Of a stretch of 64,000 nucleotides of DNA, positions 22,164 to 32,159 are shown one piece after another. The position numbers and the translations under genes were made by a program. The DNA is taken from positions 493,950-557,949 of the forward strand of contig LSRX01000132.1 of assembly GCA_001939145.1 (NCBI GenBank), read 5' to 3'. Under the pieces are notes generated by a model. That model saw only the letters and a list, made by a program, of their open reading frames with translations, searched no databases and had not been told where the DNA came from. This stretch comes from Symbiodinium microadriaticum (lineage: Eukaryota > Sar > Dinophyceae > Suessiales > Symbiodiniaceae). How positions within the stretch are numbered: the first letter of the stretch is position 1; the number at the start of each line of letters is the position of its first letter.

Positions 22164-22270
22164 TTAAACCCTAAACCCCTAAACCCCTAAACCCTAAACC
22201 CTAAACCCTAAACCCCTAAACCCTAAACCCTAAACCCTAAACCCCAAACCCTAAACCCCAAACCCCTAAA
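22164..22270 (-). repeat. CCCTAAA array interrupting a CTCCTTTAAAGGGATC motif
   Basis: Left flank GGGCTCCTTTAAA, right flank TAAAGGGATCTATA. The uninterrupted motif, CCTTTAAAGGGATC, exists at 21171-21184. The array appears inserted at TTTAAA with about 4 bases duplicated. Confidence 0.75.
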
Positions 22271-22964
22271 GGGATCTATATGAACTGAAGGGTTTCCATA
22301 AACGATCTTTAGGGTTTGGGTTTTAGGGCTCCGGGGGGTTGAAGGAACTCGATGGTTCCTGCAGTTTCTGCACAACAGTTTAGAGTTCTTAACATTTTGC
22401 AGGGTTTTATATAATCGAGATTTATGCCTTTTTGTTTGAAGGGCTGTTAGAAACTGTTAGAAGGATTCGAAAAGGATTGACTTGGGCTCCATCCGAGATT
22501 CAGTTGGGTCTCGGGCGAAATTAGGCCCGGGAACTTTAACCTTAGTGTAGAGCCCCATTTCACAAACCATAAGGACCATAGTAGGAGTCCTCACATAAGG
22601 CCCTTAAAGAGAGGGGTTTAACAACTAACCCTCAACCCACCTTAACCCCAAAGAACTTACGTTTTAAGGACTCATATAAGGAAATCATGATAAGGAACTC
22701 TAGAACGGAAAGTTCTTTGAGGTCCAGGTAACCCCTATGGCTCTGCATGACCGCATCTCAAGTAGATCCCCTAATTTGGGACCCTACCTACTAAAGAGCC
22801 CCCTTAAGGGATCTACTTTTTGGATCCTCCCGGGGGTCTGGGAAACCCTAAACCCTAAACCCTGCACATTTCGAGTCAGCCGAAACTCCAGTGACGGCGG
22901 CGGCTGTTGAGGTGGCGTGCGAAGCCTCGGGGCCCCTAAACTCGAAGCGTCAGGGTTGAATTAG
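22271..22964. other. Spacer with one small inverted repeat
   Basis: AAGTAGATCCC (22760-22770) pairs with GGGATCTACTT (22808-22818). No gene recognised. Confidence 0.5.
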
Positions 22965-23160
22965 GGCTTTAGGGTTTGTGGGGTTGAGGGTTTGGGGTTT
23001 AGGGTTTAGGGTTTGGAGTTTGGGGTTTAAGGTTTAGGGATTTGGGATTTAGGGCTTGGGGTTTGGGGTTTAGGGTTTAGACTTTAGGGTTTAGGGTTTG
23101 GGGTGTAGGGGTTGGGATAGGGTTTGGGGTTTAGGGGACGTTACAGGGTTTTGGGGTCTG
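22965..23160 (+). repeat. G-rich degenerate TTTAGGG/TTTGGGG array
   Basis: About 25 units, many TTTGGGG or GTTTGGG, so more G-rich than the other tracts. Confidence 0.85.
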
Positions 23161-24050
23161 GGGACGAAAGCAAAACACCTAAAGGTATAGTTAATCTAGA
23201 TGCAGTTGCATATGTGTACAGTGCTCCACAATGCCTTATCATTACTTTAAGGTTCTGATATATACTCCAGCTTCTAATTCAAGCACGGTTTTGTAGGATG
23301 CGGAATGTCGGGCTTTAACGCTTTTAGGTCTGGATGTGGCTTTGTTTGCAGATTAGTCGGAAGAGTTTACTCTAAACATTAAATTACACAATGTCGGGAT
23401 AAGTTCGAGGTTCAGGATCTCGGGAACGGGAAAGAACAGAACCTAATCGGAGCAATATATAACAAGAAAACTGATGATCATGCGAATAACGATATTATAA
23501 GACATTTTCGAATCCTACATCCGGCATGCATAACCCTGAAACTCAAGTGAGCTAAACCCATTGCCCAAACCTTTATTGATGCTGGGATACTACGCCGCTA
23601 CACCGCACCTGACGCTTCACGTGAACTGCCACAACTGCTAAGCCCGGCAACAGGAGGCCTCAAAACTAAAAGAAACTGGTCTACTACCCGGAAAAGCCTG
23701 CAACAGTGGGTTTAGGGTTGAAGGTTTAGGTAAGTTTAGGGTCTAGGGGTGAGGGTATGATATGGGAATCTTGGGTGGGTGGGATGATTTCCGATATCAA
23801 AGTAGAGAGCTTGACTCTGCTCGAACTGGAGCTGCTGAACTCTGGACCAAAGGCCCCAAGCCTCAAACGCAATGCCCTAAGCCCTGGGCCCTAAACCCTA
23901 TAGATCCCTCATGGACACTCTAGAGGAACCCTAAACCCTAAGTCCTAAACCCCAAACCCTAAAAATCCTTTATTCGCCTCGGCCCCGGCCGAAGCGGTCA
24001 GAGGTTCCTATTCGGATTCCCTCTATTCCCCACCTCTTAATCCCCTCCCC
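23161..24050. other. No gene recognised
   Basis: Unique, telomere-poor DNA to about 23700, then short degenerate tracts (23707-23740, 23877-23965). The sequence immediately before the gap (24030-24050) is C-rich. Confidence 0.5.
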
Positions 24051-24063
24051 AGATCGGAAGAGC
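24051..24063 (+). other. Illumina adapter sequence left in the assembly
   Basis: AGATCGGAAGAGC, the first 13 bases of the standard Illumina TruSeq-type adapter, sits exactly at the edge of the N gap. It is a technical artefact and not part of the genome. A few adjoining bases may also be suspect. Confidence 0.97.
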
Positions 24064-24972
24064 NNNNNNNNNNNNNNNNNNNNNNNNNNNNNNNNNNNNN
24101 NNNNNNNNNNNNNNNNNNNNNNNNNNNNNNNNNNNNNNNNNNNNNNNNNNNNNNNNNNNNNNNNNNNNNNNNNNNNNNNNNNNNNNNNNNNNNNNNNNNN
24201 NNNNNNNNNNNNNNNNNNNNNNNNNNNNNNNNNNNNNNNNNNNNNNNNNNNNNNNNNNNNNNNNNNNNNNNNNNNNNNNNNNNNNNNNNNNNNNNNNNNN
24301 NNNNNNNNNNNNNNNNNNNNNNNNNNNNNNNNNNNNNNNNNNNNNNNNNNNNNNNNNNNNNNNNNNNNNNNNNNNNNNNNNNNNNNNNNNNNNNNNNNNN
24401 NNNNNNNNNNNNNNNNNNNNNNNNNNNNNNNNNNNNNNNNNNNNNNNNNNNNNNNNNNNNNNNNNNNNNNNNNNNNNNNNNNNNNNNNNNNNNNNNNNNN
24501 NNNNNNNNNNNNNNNNNNNNNNNNNNNNNNNNNNNNNNNNNNNNNNNNNNNNNNNNNNNNNNNNNNNNNNNNNNNNNNNNNNNNNNNNNNNNNNNNNNNN
24601 NNNNNNNNNNNNNNNNNNNNNNNNNNNNNNNNNNNNNNNNNNNNNNNNNNNNNNNNNNNNNNNNNNNNNNNNNNNNNNNNNNNNNNNNNNNNNNNNNNNN
24701 NNNNNNNNNNNNNNNNNNNNNNNNNNNNNNNNNNNNNNNNNNNNNNNNNNNNNNNNNNNNNNNNNNNNNNNNNNNNNNNNNNNNNNNNNNNNNNNNNNNN
24801 NNNNNNNNNNNNNNNNNNNNNNNNNNNNNNNNNNNNNNNNNNNNNNNNNNNNNNNNNNNNNNNNNNNNNNNNNNNNNNNNNNNNNNNNNNNNNNNNNNNN
24901 NNNNNNNNNNNNNNNNNNNNNNNNNNNNNNNNNNNNNNNNNNNNNNNNNNNNNNNNNNNNNNNNNNNNNNNN
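24064..24972. other. Assembly gap (909 N)
   Basis: Scaffold gap between an adapter-terminated contig and a TATGTA microsatellite. Any open frame spanning it is meaningless. Confidence 1.
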
Positions 24973-25061
<89 letters not shown>

Positions 25062-25112
25062 GTGTGTATATGTGTGTGTGTGTGTATGTGTGTGTATATA
25101 TATATGTATATA
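24973..25112. repeat. (TATGTA)n and (TG)n microsatellite
   Basis: About 14 TATGTA units, then mixed TG and TA runs. The same hexamer class is at 1-116, probably the reason the assembly broke here. Confidence 0.97.
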
Positions 25113-25861
25113 TTGTGTTTTTCTATGCGCAAACCCTATCAGACTTCACCCCGCAGACGCTGCACCCTGATATCCTGCGAAAGCAAAAGCCCCAGACCTG
25201 GCATCATGTCTTCCTCCCAACATACGGCCGGGCCGAGGCGGGCGACGCGCAGCGTTTCAAATTATATCTATAACAGCACATAGATCCCTTTAAAGGAACC
25301 CCAACCCCTATGGGCATTCAAGAAGCTGAGCCGCAAAGAGCTGCGACCACGAGACCGCCGCCGAGACCCTCCTCAGCTTCGAAAGTGTCAGGGTTTAGGG
25401 GTTAGGATTCAGGGTTTGCTATATTACCGTAAAGTATAGCAGGCTATAGTATGTTATAGTATTGTGCAGTGCATTACAGTATATAGTCTGTGAAAGTACA
25501 TCCTCGTGCGCGGTGGTATGTTATGGTACCCCACGGTATCTCAGAAGGCCAATAAGCCCCCTTGAAGCTTTGGGGTTTGGGGCGTTAGGTGCCTGCAAGC
25601 CCTAAACCCTACACCGTTTGTTTTGCAGGCTTCAAGGCTAGGGATTAGGGTTGAGGGTTTAGAGATTTGGGGATTCGGGGAATTTAGAGTTGCAAGGTTC
25701 CCGGCGCTTCTTTTCGGCCGTTTACTAGGGCGGATGGTGCAGCTATTGACTTTAGTGACCCCAAAGCCTAAACCCTAAACTCCTAAACCCCTAAACCCTA
25801 AACCATAAACCCAAACTCTAAAGCTTATCCCATCTTGTGCGGTAATGGGGGGACCCTTGAG
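25113..25861. other. Spacer, no gene recognised
   Basis: Unique sequence with an AGATCCCTTTAAAGGAACCC motif at 25281-25300 and a CCCTAAA tract at 25768-25830. Confidence 0.5.
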
Positions 25862-26000
25862 GATATATATATATATATGTATATTATAGACCCTCTCAAA
25901 TAAGGCCCCGCTTTCAGAGAGCCGTAGGTAGGGTTAAGATGGGTCCCCTTTAAGGGGTCTCCCTAATTTAATACGACCTAGGAAGTAGCTAAACCCTAAA
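25862..26000. mobile_element. E repeat, copy without telomere insert
   Basis: A (TA)n run at 25864-25886 precedes AAGGCCCCGCTTTCAGAGAG, CCGTAGGTAGGGTTAAGATG and GGTCTCCCTAATTTAATACG. About 60 bases (25903-25972) align with 63888-63948, where a telomere tract follows CTCCC. Confidence 0.75.
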
Positions 26001-26629
26001 GCCCTAAACCAGGTGTTTCCTATTCCAGAGTCAGAGTGGAGGTCTTGGCTGGGTGCCGGATGTAGATGCAACGTGATGCAACTCGGAGGGATTACAACGC
26101 GAGCATATGGCGCGGATCCTCCGTCTGTAGTAAGTTAAGTTAATAGTACTTTAACAACACGTAATAAAACTAGTAATCGAAACATAATCATCATCATAGT
26201 ATTATATAGCTCGGATTCATGGGGCTTCTCGTGGGAGAGACTCCCTTCGGGGGTTGTACGGTCTGCTTGACGGATTGATAAGAGGTTACGGGCGTTTAGG
26301 CTTTGGGGCCAATTTAGGGTTTAGAAGGGTTTAGGGTTTAGGTTAGAGATTAAGGGCTTTTGGGATTTAGGGATGAGGATACACCCCAACCGAAACGAGA
26401 ACGGGCTCAAGAGCTGCGCTTCCAGAGTGTAGGACGTCCGGGATTGTACGATGTGGGGCTGAGGGTTTAGGTTTGGGGTTAAGGCATAGTTAGGGTTTCA
26501 GGAATCGCAGGTCGTTCAGGGCTTCTCCAACTGATAGTTTCGGGGGTATCGGGTGGTCTGAAGCCAAGCTTCCTGTTTGGTGGTGCAGCTTGGGCTGCCG
26601 CAGCACAGCCACCCAGCCAGTCGTCCACA
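26001..26629. other. No gene recognised
   Basis: Unique sequence with a short degenerate TTTAGGG tract at 26318-26345. Confidence 0.45.
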
Positions 26630-26778
26630 CCTGGGTTCTTGTTAAGGGATTTAAATCAACTGACCATAATAAGGAAACCAAAATTCATTTACCATCATGA
26701 CAAGGACACCATATTATTTACTATAGACCCCTATAATGGTAACTTGAACTAAATTAAACCCCTTAACAAGAGCCCAGG
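26630..26778. mobile_element. 149-base inverted-repeat element
   Basis: CCTGGGTTCTTGTTAAGGG at the left pairs with CCCCTTAACAAGAGCCCAGG at the right. The interior is AT-rich with partial pairing (GACCATAATAAGG, CCCCTATAATGGTAA). Only one copy was seen here. Confidence 0.8.
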
Positions 26779-26850
26779 ACACTGATGGCAGGAATCAAGA
26801 AGTCCAGTTCCCAAAGTGGGCTGCGGCCCCTGCTCGCATTCCTGGCTTTG

Positions 26851-27118
26851 GGGCTCAACGCTTAACCCCAACCCTAAACCCTAAACCGTACTCCCTAAGT
26901 TCCCAAAACCCTAAGTTCCCTAAAGCCTAAACGCTAAATTCCCTAGACCGTAAACCCTGGTCCCTAAGTTCCCTAAACCCTAAACCCTTTTCCCTAAGTT
27001 CCCTAAACCCTAAACCCTACGTTCCCTAAGCCCTTACTAAACCCAAAGTTCCATAAACCCGAAGACACCTAAACCCTAAGTTCCCTAAACCCTAAACCCT
27101 ATTAGGGCTCCAGGCTTA
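26851..27118 (-). repeat. Higher-order CCCTAAA/AAGTTCCCTAA array with flanking repeats
   Basis: Units of CCCTAAACCCTAAGTTCCCT recur about ten times between 26870 and 27100. The flanks GGGCTCAACGCTTA (26851-26864) and GGGCTCCAGGCTTA (27105-27118) agree at 11 of 14 positions, an imperfect direct repeat around the whole array. Confidence 0.8.
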
Positions 27119-27692
27119 CGGCAGGGTTTGGAGCACAGGGTTTGCCTCAAAGGGTGTCAAAGCCGTTCTTGGGGCTTGAGGCTTAGGGAGCTATGAGGTG
27201 TGTGTGTGTGTGTCAGGGATCAAAAAGGGTTTAGGGTTTAGGGTGTTTAGGGGTCTAGGGGTTTAGCGGTTTAGGGGTTTAGGGCATAACATGGGTCTTC
27301 TAAACGTGCCTGGCATCGGGCGCACGTTTTCTGGGGCTGGGGGTCATCGAGAGAACTTCTACTGTCTCCCCCCCCCCCCCTCTTTCCTCACCCCGCATGC
27401 CTCGATGCAGGCTGTTTTTTTTGTTTATGGTTTAGAGTCAGAAAAAATCGGGTTAGGGCTTCGGTTTGAGGTTCGGGGCCCCAGAAGCCAGCGGAAGATG
27501 TGCAATCCTAGAATCTTCTCCTTAGCATCAAAATAGCCCAAGAGCCTCATATAAAACAGGGTCTTGGGGCCCCAAAAACCTGAACATGTGAGTCCTTTGA
27601 GGGTAAGGGCTCTCCAGCGGTAGAAGCGCTCGCTGCGCCATCCGCAGAGATTTTCCAAGCCTCCCACGGCTCAGCTCCCAAATGGAAATGCC
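27119..27692. other. Spacer with short TTTAGGG tract
   Basis: (GT)n at 27200-27213, TTTAGGG at 27228-27283, a C12 homopolymer at 27369-27380. Open frames at 27291-27667 have no motif. Confidence 0.5.
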
Positions 27693-27824
27693 AGACCTGG
27701 CACAAAAAGGACCCGGGTTTGGGGTTTAGGGTTTATGGGTTTATAGAGGGTTTAAGGGTTTAGGGGTTTAGGGTTTAGGGTTTAGGGTTCAGGGTTTAGG
27801 ATTAGACCTGGCACACAAGGACCC
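27693..27824 (+). repeat. TTTAGGG array between about 21-base direct repeats
   Basis: AGACCTGGCACA followed by AAAAGGACCC at 27693-27714 is repeated as AGACCTGGCACA followed by CAAGGACCC at 27804-27824. Everything between (27715-27803) is TTTAGGG-type repeat. Confidence 0.9.
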
Positions 27825-28440
27825 TAAGCCTTAAACCCTAAACCCAATAAGCCTCAAACCATAAATTCAGGCTCCAGACACCAAGTTCTGGTTCGTCGGG
27901 CTGCGCAAGAACTTCCATGAGGTACCACTATAACTCTACATCTTCTCTAGAGGCCTAAGGGTTCGCATTTTGGGATCAGGGCTCTACCACATCAGATTTA
28001 GGGTTGAGGGCTCTGCAAAGCCCTGAACCCAAATCCCGTAAACTCTAAACCCTAAACCCTGAACCCAAATCCCATAAACCCTAAACCCTAAACTCAAATC
28101 CCATAAACCCTAAACCCTAAACCCGTCAAAGTTTGCAGCTTCAGCGACCGAACCTCCAGGCGGAATAGGCGGCTTTGGCCAAAGGCCGAAGGAGATGGCA
28201 AAGACAAGATCGTACCGAAGCACCGTCTGCTTGGCCTCTCAGGAACCCTGAACTCTCGACTCTCAACCCTACATCCCAAAGCCAAATGCAAAGCCCTGAA
28301 CCCAAGTCCCGTAAACCCTAAACCCTGAGCCCAAATCCCTAATCCCTTAAACCCTAAATCCTTATAGATCTCTTACAGATCCCTTTAAAGGAACCCTTAT
28401 AGATCCCTTTAAAGGCCCCTAAACCCTAAACCCGGGGTCG
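27825..28440 (-). repeat. Degenerate CCCTAAA tracts and a 28-base duplication
   Basis: The sequence TGCAAAGCCCTGAACCCAA followed by TCCCGTAAAC occurs at 28014-28042 and 28287-28315, with unique DNA and CCCTAAA units between. Two copies of AGATCCCTTTAAAGG are at 28376-28415. Confidence 0.75.
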
Positions 28441-28507
28441 GAGGCTTGATTCAAGTAGGGTCTGGGGTTCGTCTCTGCCAGAAGCCCAGCGCGGCCCAGA
28501 GCCACAG

Positions 28508-28679
28508 ACCCAGAGAACCCAATAGCCCTCAATTAAGGACTATGCCTTAAGTTATTATGGCCTTAATATTATGATTTAAGGTATATTCCTTAATTAAGGA
28601 CAATGCCTTAAATTATAGGGGCCTTAATATTATGATTTAAAGGTATATCCCGCAATTAAGGGGTACTAGGTTCTCTGGG
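28508..28679. mobile_element. A-family relative with internal duplication
   Basis: Ends are CCCAGAGAACCCAATA and GTACTAGGTTCTCTGGG. The interior carries two copies of a block with CCTTAATATTATGATTTAA and GGTATATTCCTTAATTAAGG. The 172-base length is accounted for by this internal duplication. Confidence 0.82.
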
Positions 28680-29359
28680 GACCTTAGAGCGCCCAAGCCT
28701 TAGAATCTCCAAGACAGAACAACAGGTTTAGGGGATGAGGGTTTAGGGGATTGGGGTTTCGGACTTAGGGCCTGGGGTTTAGGGATTCGGCGATTTGGAA
28801 GGCTTTGGGGCGAATTAGCACTTCATAAACGTGTCTTCATATTTTGGGTTTGGGGTTCAGTGCTGGTCGTCCATAGACCCCATGTGCCATAATGTAGGGT
28901 TCCTTTGAACTTTTAGTTGAAGGGTTTTAGGGTTTAGGGTGTAGGGGTTTAGGGTTTAGGGCCTCAACAGGTGGGCGGGATGGAGGATCCTGTAAACACG
29001 AACCCTCACTTGCGATTGCCCCATCTACCCGCATCCCACCTGATACGAGATCTTGATGCTATGCTGTTACCCTACATTGTACCCCACACCCAAAATCCCA
29101 CACCCTTTCATGTCAAATCCCTAAACCCTGAACTTGAACCCTCAACCCGAAATCAGAGCCCAAATCCCAAAGCCCCAAAACGTTCTTCCTGAATCCTAAC
29201 CCCGAAACATGCACCTGACACTTGTAAGCGCCTGAGGCCTTAATACTTGCTCGCCGGTCCTCGGCAACTGCCCGCACGCTGCGCGAGTCCTTGGTTCCTG
29301 AGTAGCCTCAAGAAAATAAGGGTACCCTATTTCCTACTATTCGGATTTAGTAAGGGGGG
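28680..29359. other. Spacer, no gene recognised
   Basis: TTTAGGG tract at 28922-28962, otherwise unique. Confidence 0.5.
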
Positions 29360-29513
29360 CCCTACAATAAACAGGCCCTAAACCCTAAACCCTAAATCCT
29401 AAATCCTAAATCCTAAACCCCAAATCCTAAACCCTAAATCCTAAACCCTAAACCCTAAATCCTAAACCCTAAACCCTAAATCCTAAATCCTGAACCCTAA
29501 ACCCTACAATAAA
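29360..29513 (-). repeat. CCCTAAA array between 12-base direct repeats
   Basis: CCCTACAATAAA occurs at 29360-29371 and 29502-29513. The 130 bases between are CCCTAAA and TCCTAAA units. The outer flanks AAGGGTACC (29317-29325) and AAAGGGTACC (29521-29530) suggest the array split a small pre-existing element. Confidence 0.88.
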
Positions 29514-29639
29514 AAGGGCAAAAGGGTACCAGTGAGGGACCGAGAGTCTGCTCGCCATTCGCAAGAGGGCCGCTTTGGATCCGACCAGTGCAGACTTCCC
29601 TGCTGCATCCTGCAGTTGAATAGGGTTTAGGGTTTAGGG

Positions 29640-30309
29640 TTTCGCGCTGATTCACGGAAGTTGTTAGGTTTTCGGGGACGGGGAGTCCGTCAGTGCTTGT
29701 GTGGAGCTTGCGGTGGACGGCGTGCTTGCAGCGAAGGCTGCTCTTCGGCCGGCTTATGGCGGCCCGACCTTTCTTCCCACCCCGCGCCGTTTATGAGGCG
29801 GCGCACCACCCAGACCAACTCCTTTTAGGGTTTAGGGCCTAAACTTATTTCGAACCCACCGATTTTTTTGGGAGAGATTCATATAGATTCACGAAATTGA
29901 ATGGGCTTTAACTGAAACTGACAGCAAGCCCTTGGTGTATGTTGTCTGAAAAGCGATGCGTGTTGCTAGAACACATGCTCGAAGCAAGCCGGCAAAGGAA
30001 TTGATGAAGCAGTGTTGCTTGCATCGCACGGCATCATTCAATTCGTGGGCTACACTGCTAGCTGTGTATGCGACATATGAATTTAATCAAGCATCATGAC
30101 TATTAAGCTGACCGAACTTTTTGTGTAGCCTGCGATTCAGCCTCTGTCCATCGTATTTCTGTCCGATTTATTCGGCATTGCCGCAACTTGTCACTGTACA
30201 AGCTCAACAAAGGGCAATCGACGTCTGTTTCAAGATCACTGTCCCTTGCCGCGGCTCCTTGGCCCATGTCTGTACCAGCTCAACAGCTGCCAAAGTTAGG
30301 CAACGGGAA
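29640..30309. other. Telomere-poor, partly GC-rich sequence downstream of the helicase fragment
   Basis: 29650-29810 is GC-rich; 29870-30309 is unique. A minus-strand frame at about 30204-30290 reads AAVELVQTWAKEPRQGTV before a stop and could be a further 3' exon of the helicase gene, but the implied intron would be very short. Not called. Confidence 0.4.
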
Positions 30310-31302
30310 CTAGACCCCCTGAGCCGGTGTGAAATGATGCGGAGTGACATGACCAATGAAGCGCCAATCTGCATCTCTACGGACTCGGGACAATGCCACG
30401 TAGCCTGCGGCCTCCATGTTGGCAACATCTAGCCAAATGGTAACGTGGTCCATTGTGGCGCCCTGCACCTTCTGGAGAGTCACGGCATATCCCAAGCGAA
30501 GCGGCAGGTACGTTACTCGGCACGGTTCACCATCCACGATCAAATCGTCGTCCGTGTACGGGAAGACGGTCAGAATGCTTCCCACTTTCGTCCGCACCAC
30601 CACGCACTTCTGCCGGACGTCTACTACCTCGGCACTCATGCCGTTGACGAAGTGTCGCTCCTTGTCAACATTGCGAGTCAACGTGACCCGGGCACCCCTG
30701 TAGATGGGCACCCGCGCAGGCTGGCAATCAACGAGGTGTTTGCCACGGTAGTTGGCGGTGTTGCTTTCCGGGTCACCATCAACGATGCAAACAGGCTCTG
30801 CATCCCCGAACAAGGCTTCCACTGCCAGGTCGTTGAGCAGGGCCGCATTGCGACGTGTGATTGTAACGAAAGTGGTGTCCGGTGTTTCTGCCAGCATGCC
30901 TCGCACGTCCATTGCAGTGGGCTCCGGGGAAATGCCAGGCCCTCTGTCCGGCATGGCACGGTGGCCGCGCACGATCTTCAGCAGCTGCTCTCTCGACGGC
31001 TTGGCGGTGCGAAGCAGCTCGAGCTTCCAGCGCAACTCCTCGCACTGGCACCGACGCATAGTCCGGAGGTGTCGCTTGACCACCTGCCGCCAACGGGGGC
31101 TATCCAGGGCACGTGTGGGGTCCATCCCGCGAAGTTGACTGTAGTCACCCGCGAAGACCAGCGCCGGACGCCTCTCTGCATTGTCCCAGAGTCGCAGCAA
31201 TCTTTCGAATGTAGCCTGTGACAATTGTCCCACTTCATCAATGACTGTCAGATCGAAATCATTCATGAGATCCCACGTTTCATGCTCTGATTTGTGCAGA
31301 CG
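30310..31302 (-). CDS. Pif1-like superfamily 1B helicase, C-terminal part
   Basis: About 330 residues of an ATP-dependent 5'-3' DNA helicase of the Pif1/RecD2 group, enzymes that unwind DNA and act on telomeres and G-quadruplexes. Visible motifs in order: Walker B VIDEVGQLS (about residue 20 from the junction), motif III FAGDYSQLRGMD, an OB-like segment with GARVTLTRNVD and FVNGMSAEVVDV, motif V LGYAVTLQKVQGATMDHV and motif VI GYVALSRVRR. It ends in a stop at 30310. The N-terminal half with the Walker A loop (GxGKT) is absent. Homology begins just downstream of an unresolved base at 31303, where an 85-base repeat starts. It is either a 3' exon of a split gene (acceptor-like GGCAG within the repeat) or a truncated copy. 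Codon use is G/C-ending and the span has no telomere units. Family assignment is firm; activity of this copy is doubtful. Confidence 0.85.
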   Translation of the reverse strand, partial: RLHKSEHETWDLMNDFDLTVIDEVGQLSQATFERLLRLWDNAERRPALVFAGDYSQLRGMDPTRALDSPRWRQVVKRHLRTMRRCQCEELRWKLELLRTAKPSREQLLKIVRGHRAMPDRGPGISPEPTAMDVRGMLAETPDTTFVTITRRNAALLNDLAVEALFGDAEPVCIVDGDPESNTANYRGKHLVDCQPARVPIYRGARVTLTRNVDKERHFVNGMSAEVVDVRQKCVVVRTKVGSILTVFPYTDDDLIVDGEPCRVTYLPLRLGYAVTLQKVQGATMDHVTIWLDVANMEAAGYVALSRVRRDADWRFIGHVTPHHFTPAQGV

Positions 31303-31592
31303 NCGAAAGCTGCCGAAATGAGGGGAACCCCACAAAAGCAGCAAAATCGTCAATTTCGCAATAGTCGGTCCTTTTCCGGAAGCCATTTCCAGGGCCCCTT
31401 GAAGTTTCTGGATTTCCGGCCGCCGAAGGCTGCCGAAATGAGGGATTTTGGCTAGATTTTGTCCGGGAGAAGACATCAAAAGCCCAGTTTCCGTCCGGGA
31501 AGACCAGCCGAAAGCTGCCGAAATGAGGGATTTTGGCTAGATTCTGTCCGGGCGAAGACATCAAAAGCCCAGAATCCGTCCCGGAAGACCAC
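31303..31592. repeat. 85-base tandem repeat at the helicase boundary
   Basis: Two nearly identical 85-base units (31423-31507, 31508-31592) start CCGAARGCTGCCGAAATG and run through GGGATTTTGGCTAGATT and GAAGACATCAAAAGCCCAG. A third partial start (CGAAAGCTGCCGAAATGAGG) lies at 31304-31323, directly at the helicase edge. On the minus strand the units end in CATTTCGGCAG, which would serve as a splice acceptor. Confidence 0.88.
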
Positions 31593-31964
31593 CAAAAAGC
31601 TCAGAATTCGACAACTGTCACGAGGATTGTGGCCCTGAAACGCAAAACCCTCGTATTTTTCGTTGTTTTCGACAACATCAAGGCCCTTCCAAAAGGACAA
31701 ACAGACTAAATCAGCCCTCTGAAAAGACAGGCCCTCCAGAAGCACGGCTTAGGGTTTAGGGTAATATCTATTAATATAGTCGTATTGGCGTACGCCCGGG
31801 ACAGGCCTGTCCCAAAAGAGAACCAGTTCACGCTTGTGGTGCCACGTACGTGCTAGTTGTATTGTTCCGTGGAAGGCACGCAACCCGGGTAAGGAGCGAG
31901 TCGCAAAAGTAGCGAGGGGCGCTTTGGCCGCCGCCGCCAGCAGGGCGGCGGCGCTTAGGCCGGA
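31593..31964. other. No gene recognised
   Basis: Unique sequence upstream of the repeat on the helicase strand. I looked for a Walker A motif in all three minus frames and saw none. GC-rich at 31900-31965. Confidence 0.5.
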
Positions 31965-32045
31965 GCTTAGGGTTTAGGGTTTAGGGTTTAGGGTTCAGGG
32001 CTTAGGATTTAGGGTTTAGGGTTTAGGGGTTTAGGGTTTTAGGGA
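31965..32045 (+). repeat. TTTAGGG array
   Basis: About eleven units, close to canonical. Confidence 0.92.
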
Positions 32046-32052
32046 CCCAGAG

Positions 32053-32159
32053 GCTCCATGTATAGCACCATTATGGAATTAGGTCCTTAAAACTTTGATA
32101 AGGATAGCCTTTTTGGGACTTTTGGGACCTAAGTCCATAAGGGGACTATATGTGGAGCT
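32053..32159. mobile_element. 107-base inverted-repeat element
   Basis: AGCTCC-type arms: GGCTCCATGTATAGCACC at the left and GGGGACTATATGTGGAGC at the right. Inner TTATGGAATTAGGTCC pairs with GGACCTAAGTCCATAA. The ends resemble the CTCCATGTAC ends of the element at 55010. Confidence 0.8.

Noticed and set aside
24023..25132. Long open frame of 369 codons on the minus strand
   Set aside because: It is N gap plus TATGTA microsatellite translated as HIHIHI; no protein.
30445..31221. 258-codon plus-strand frame
   Set aside because: Antisense shadow of the Pif1-like helicase; the motifs are all on the minus strand.
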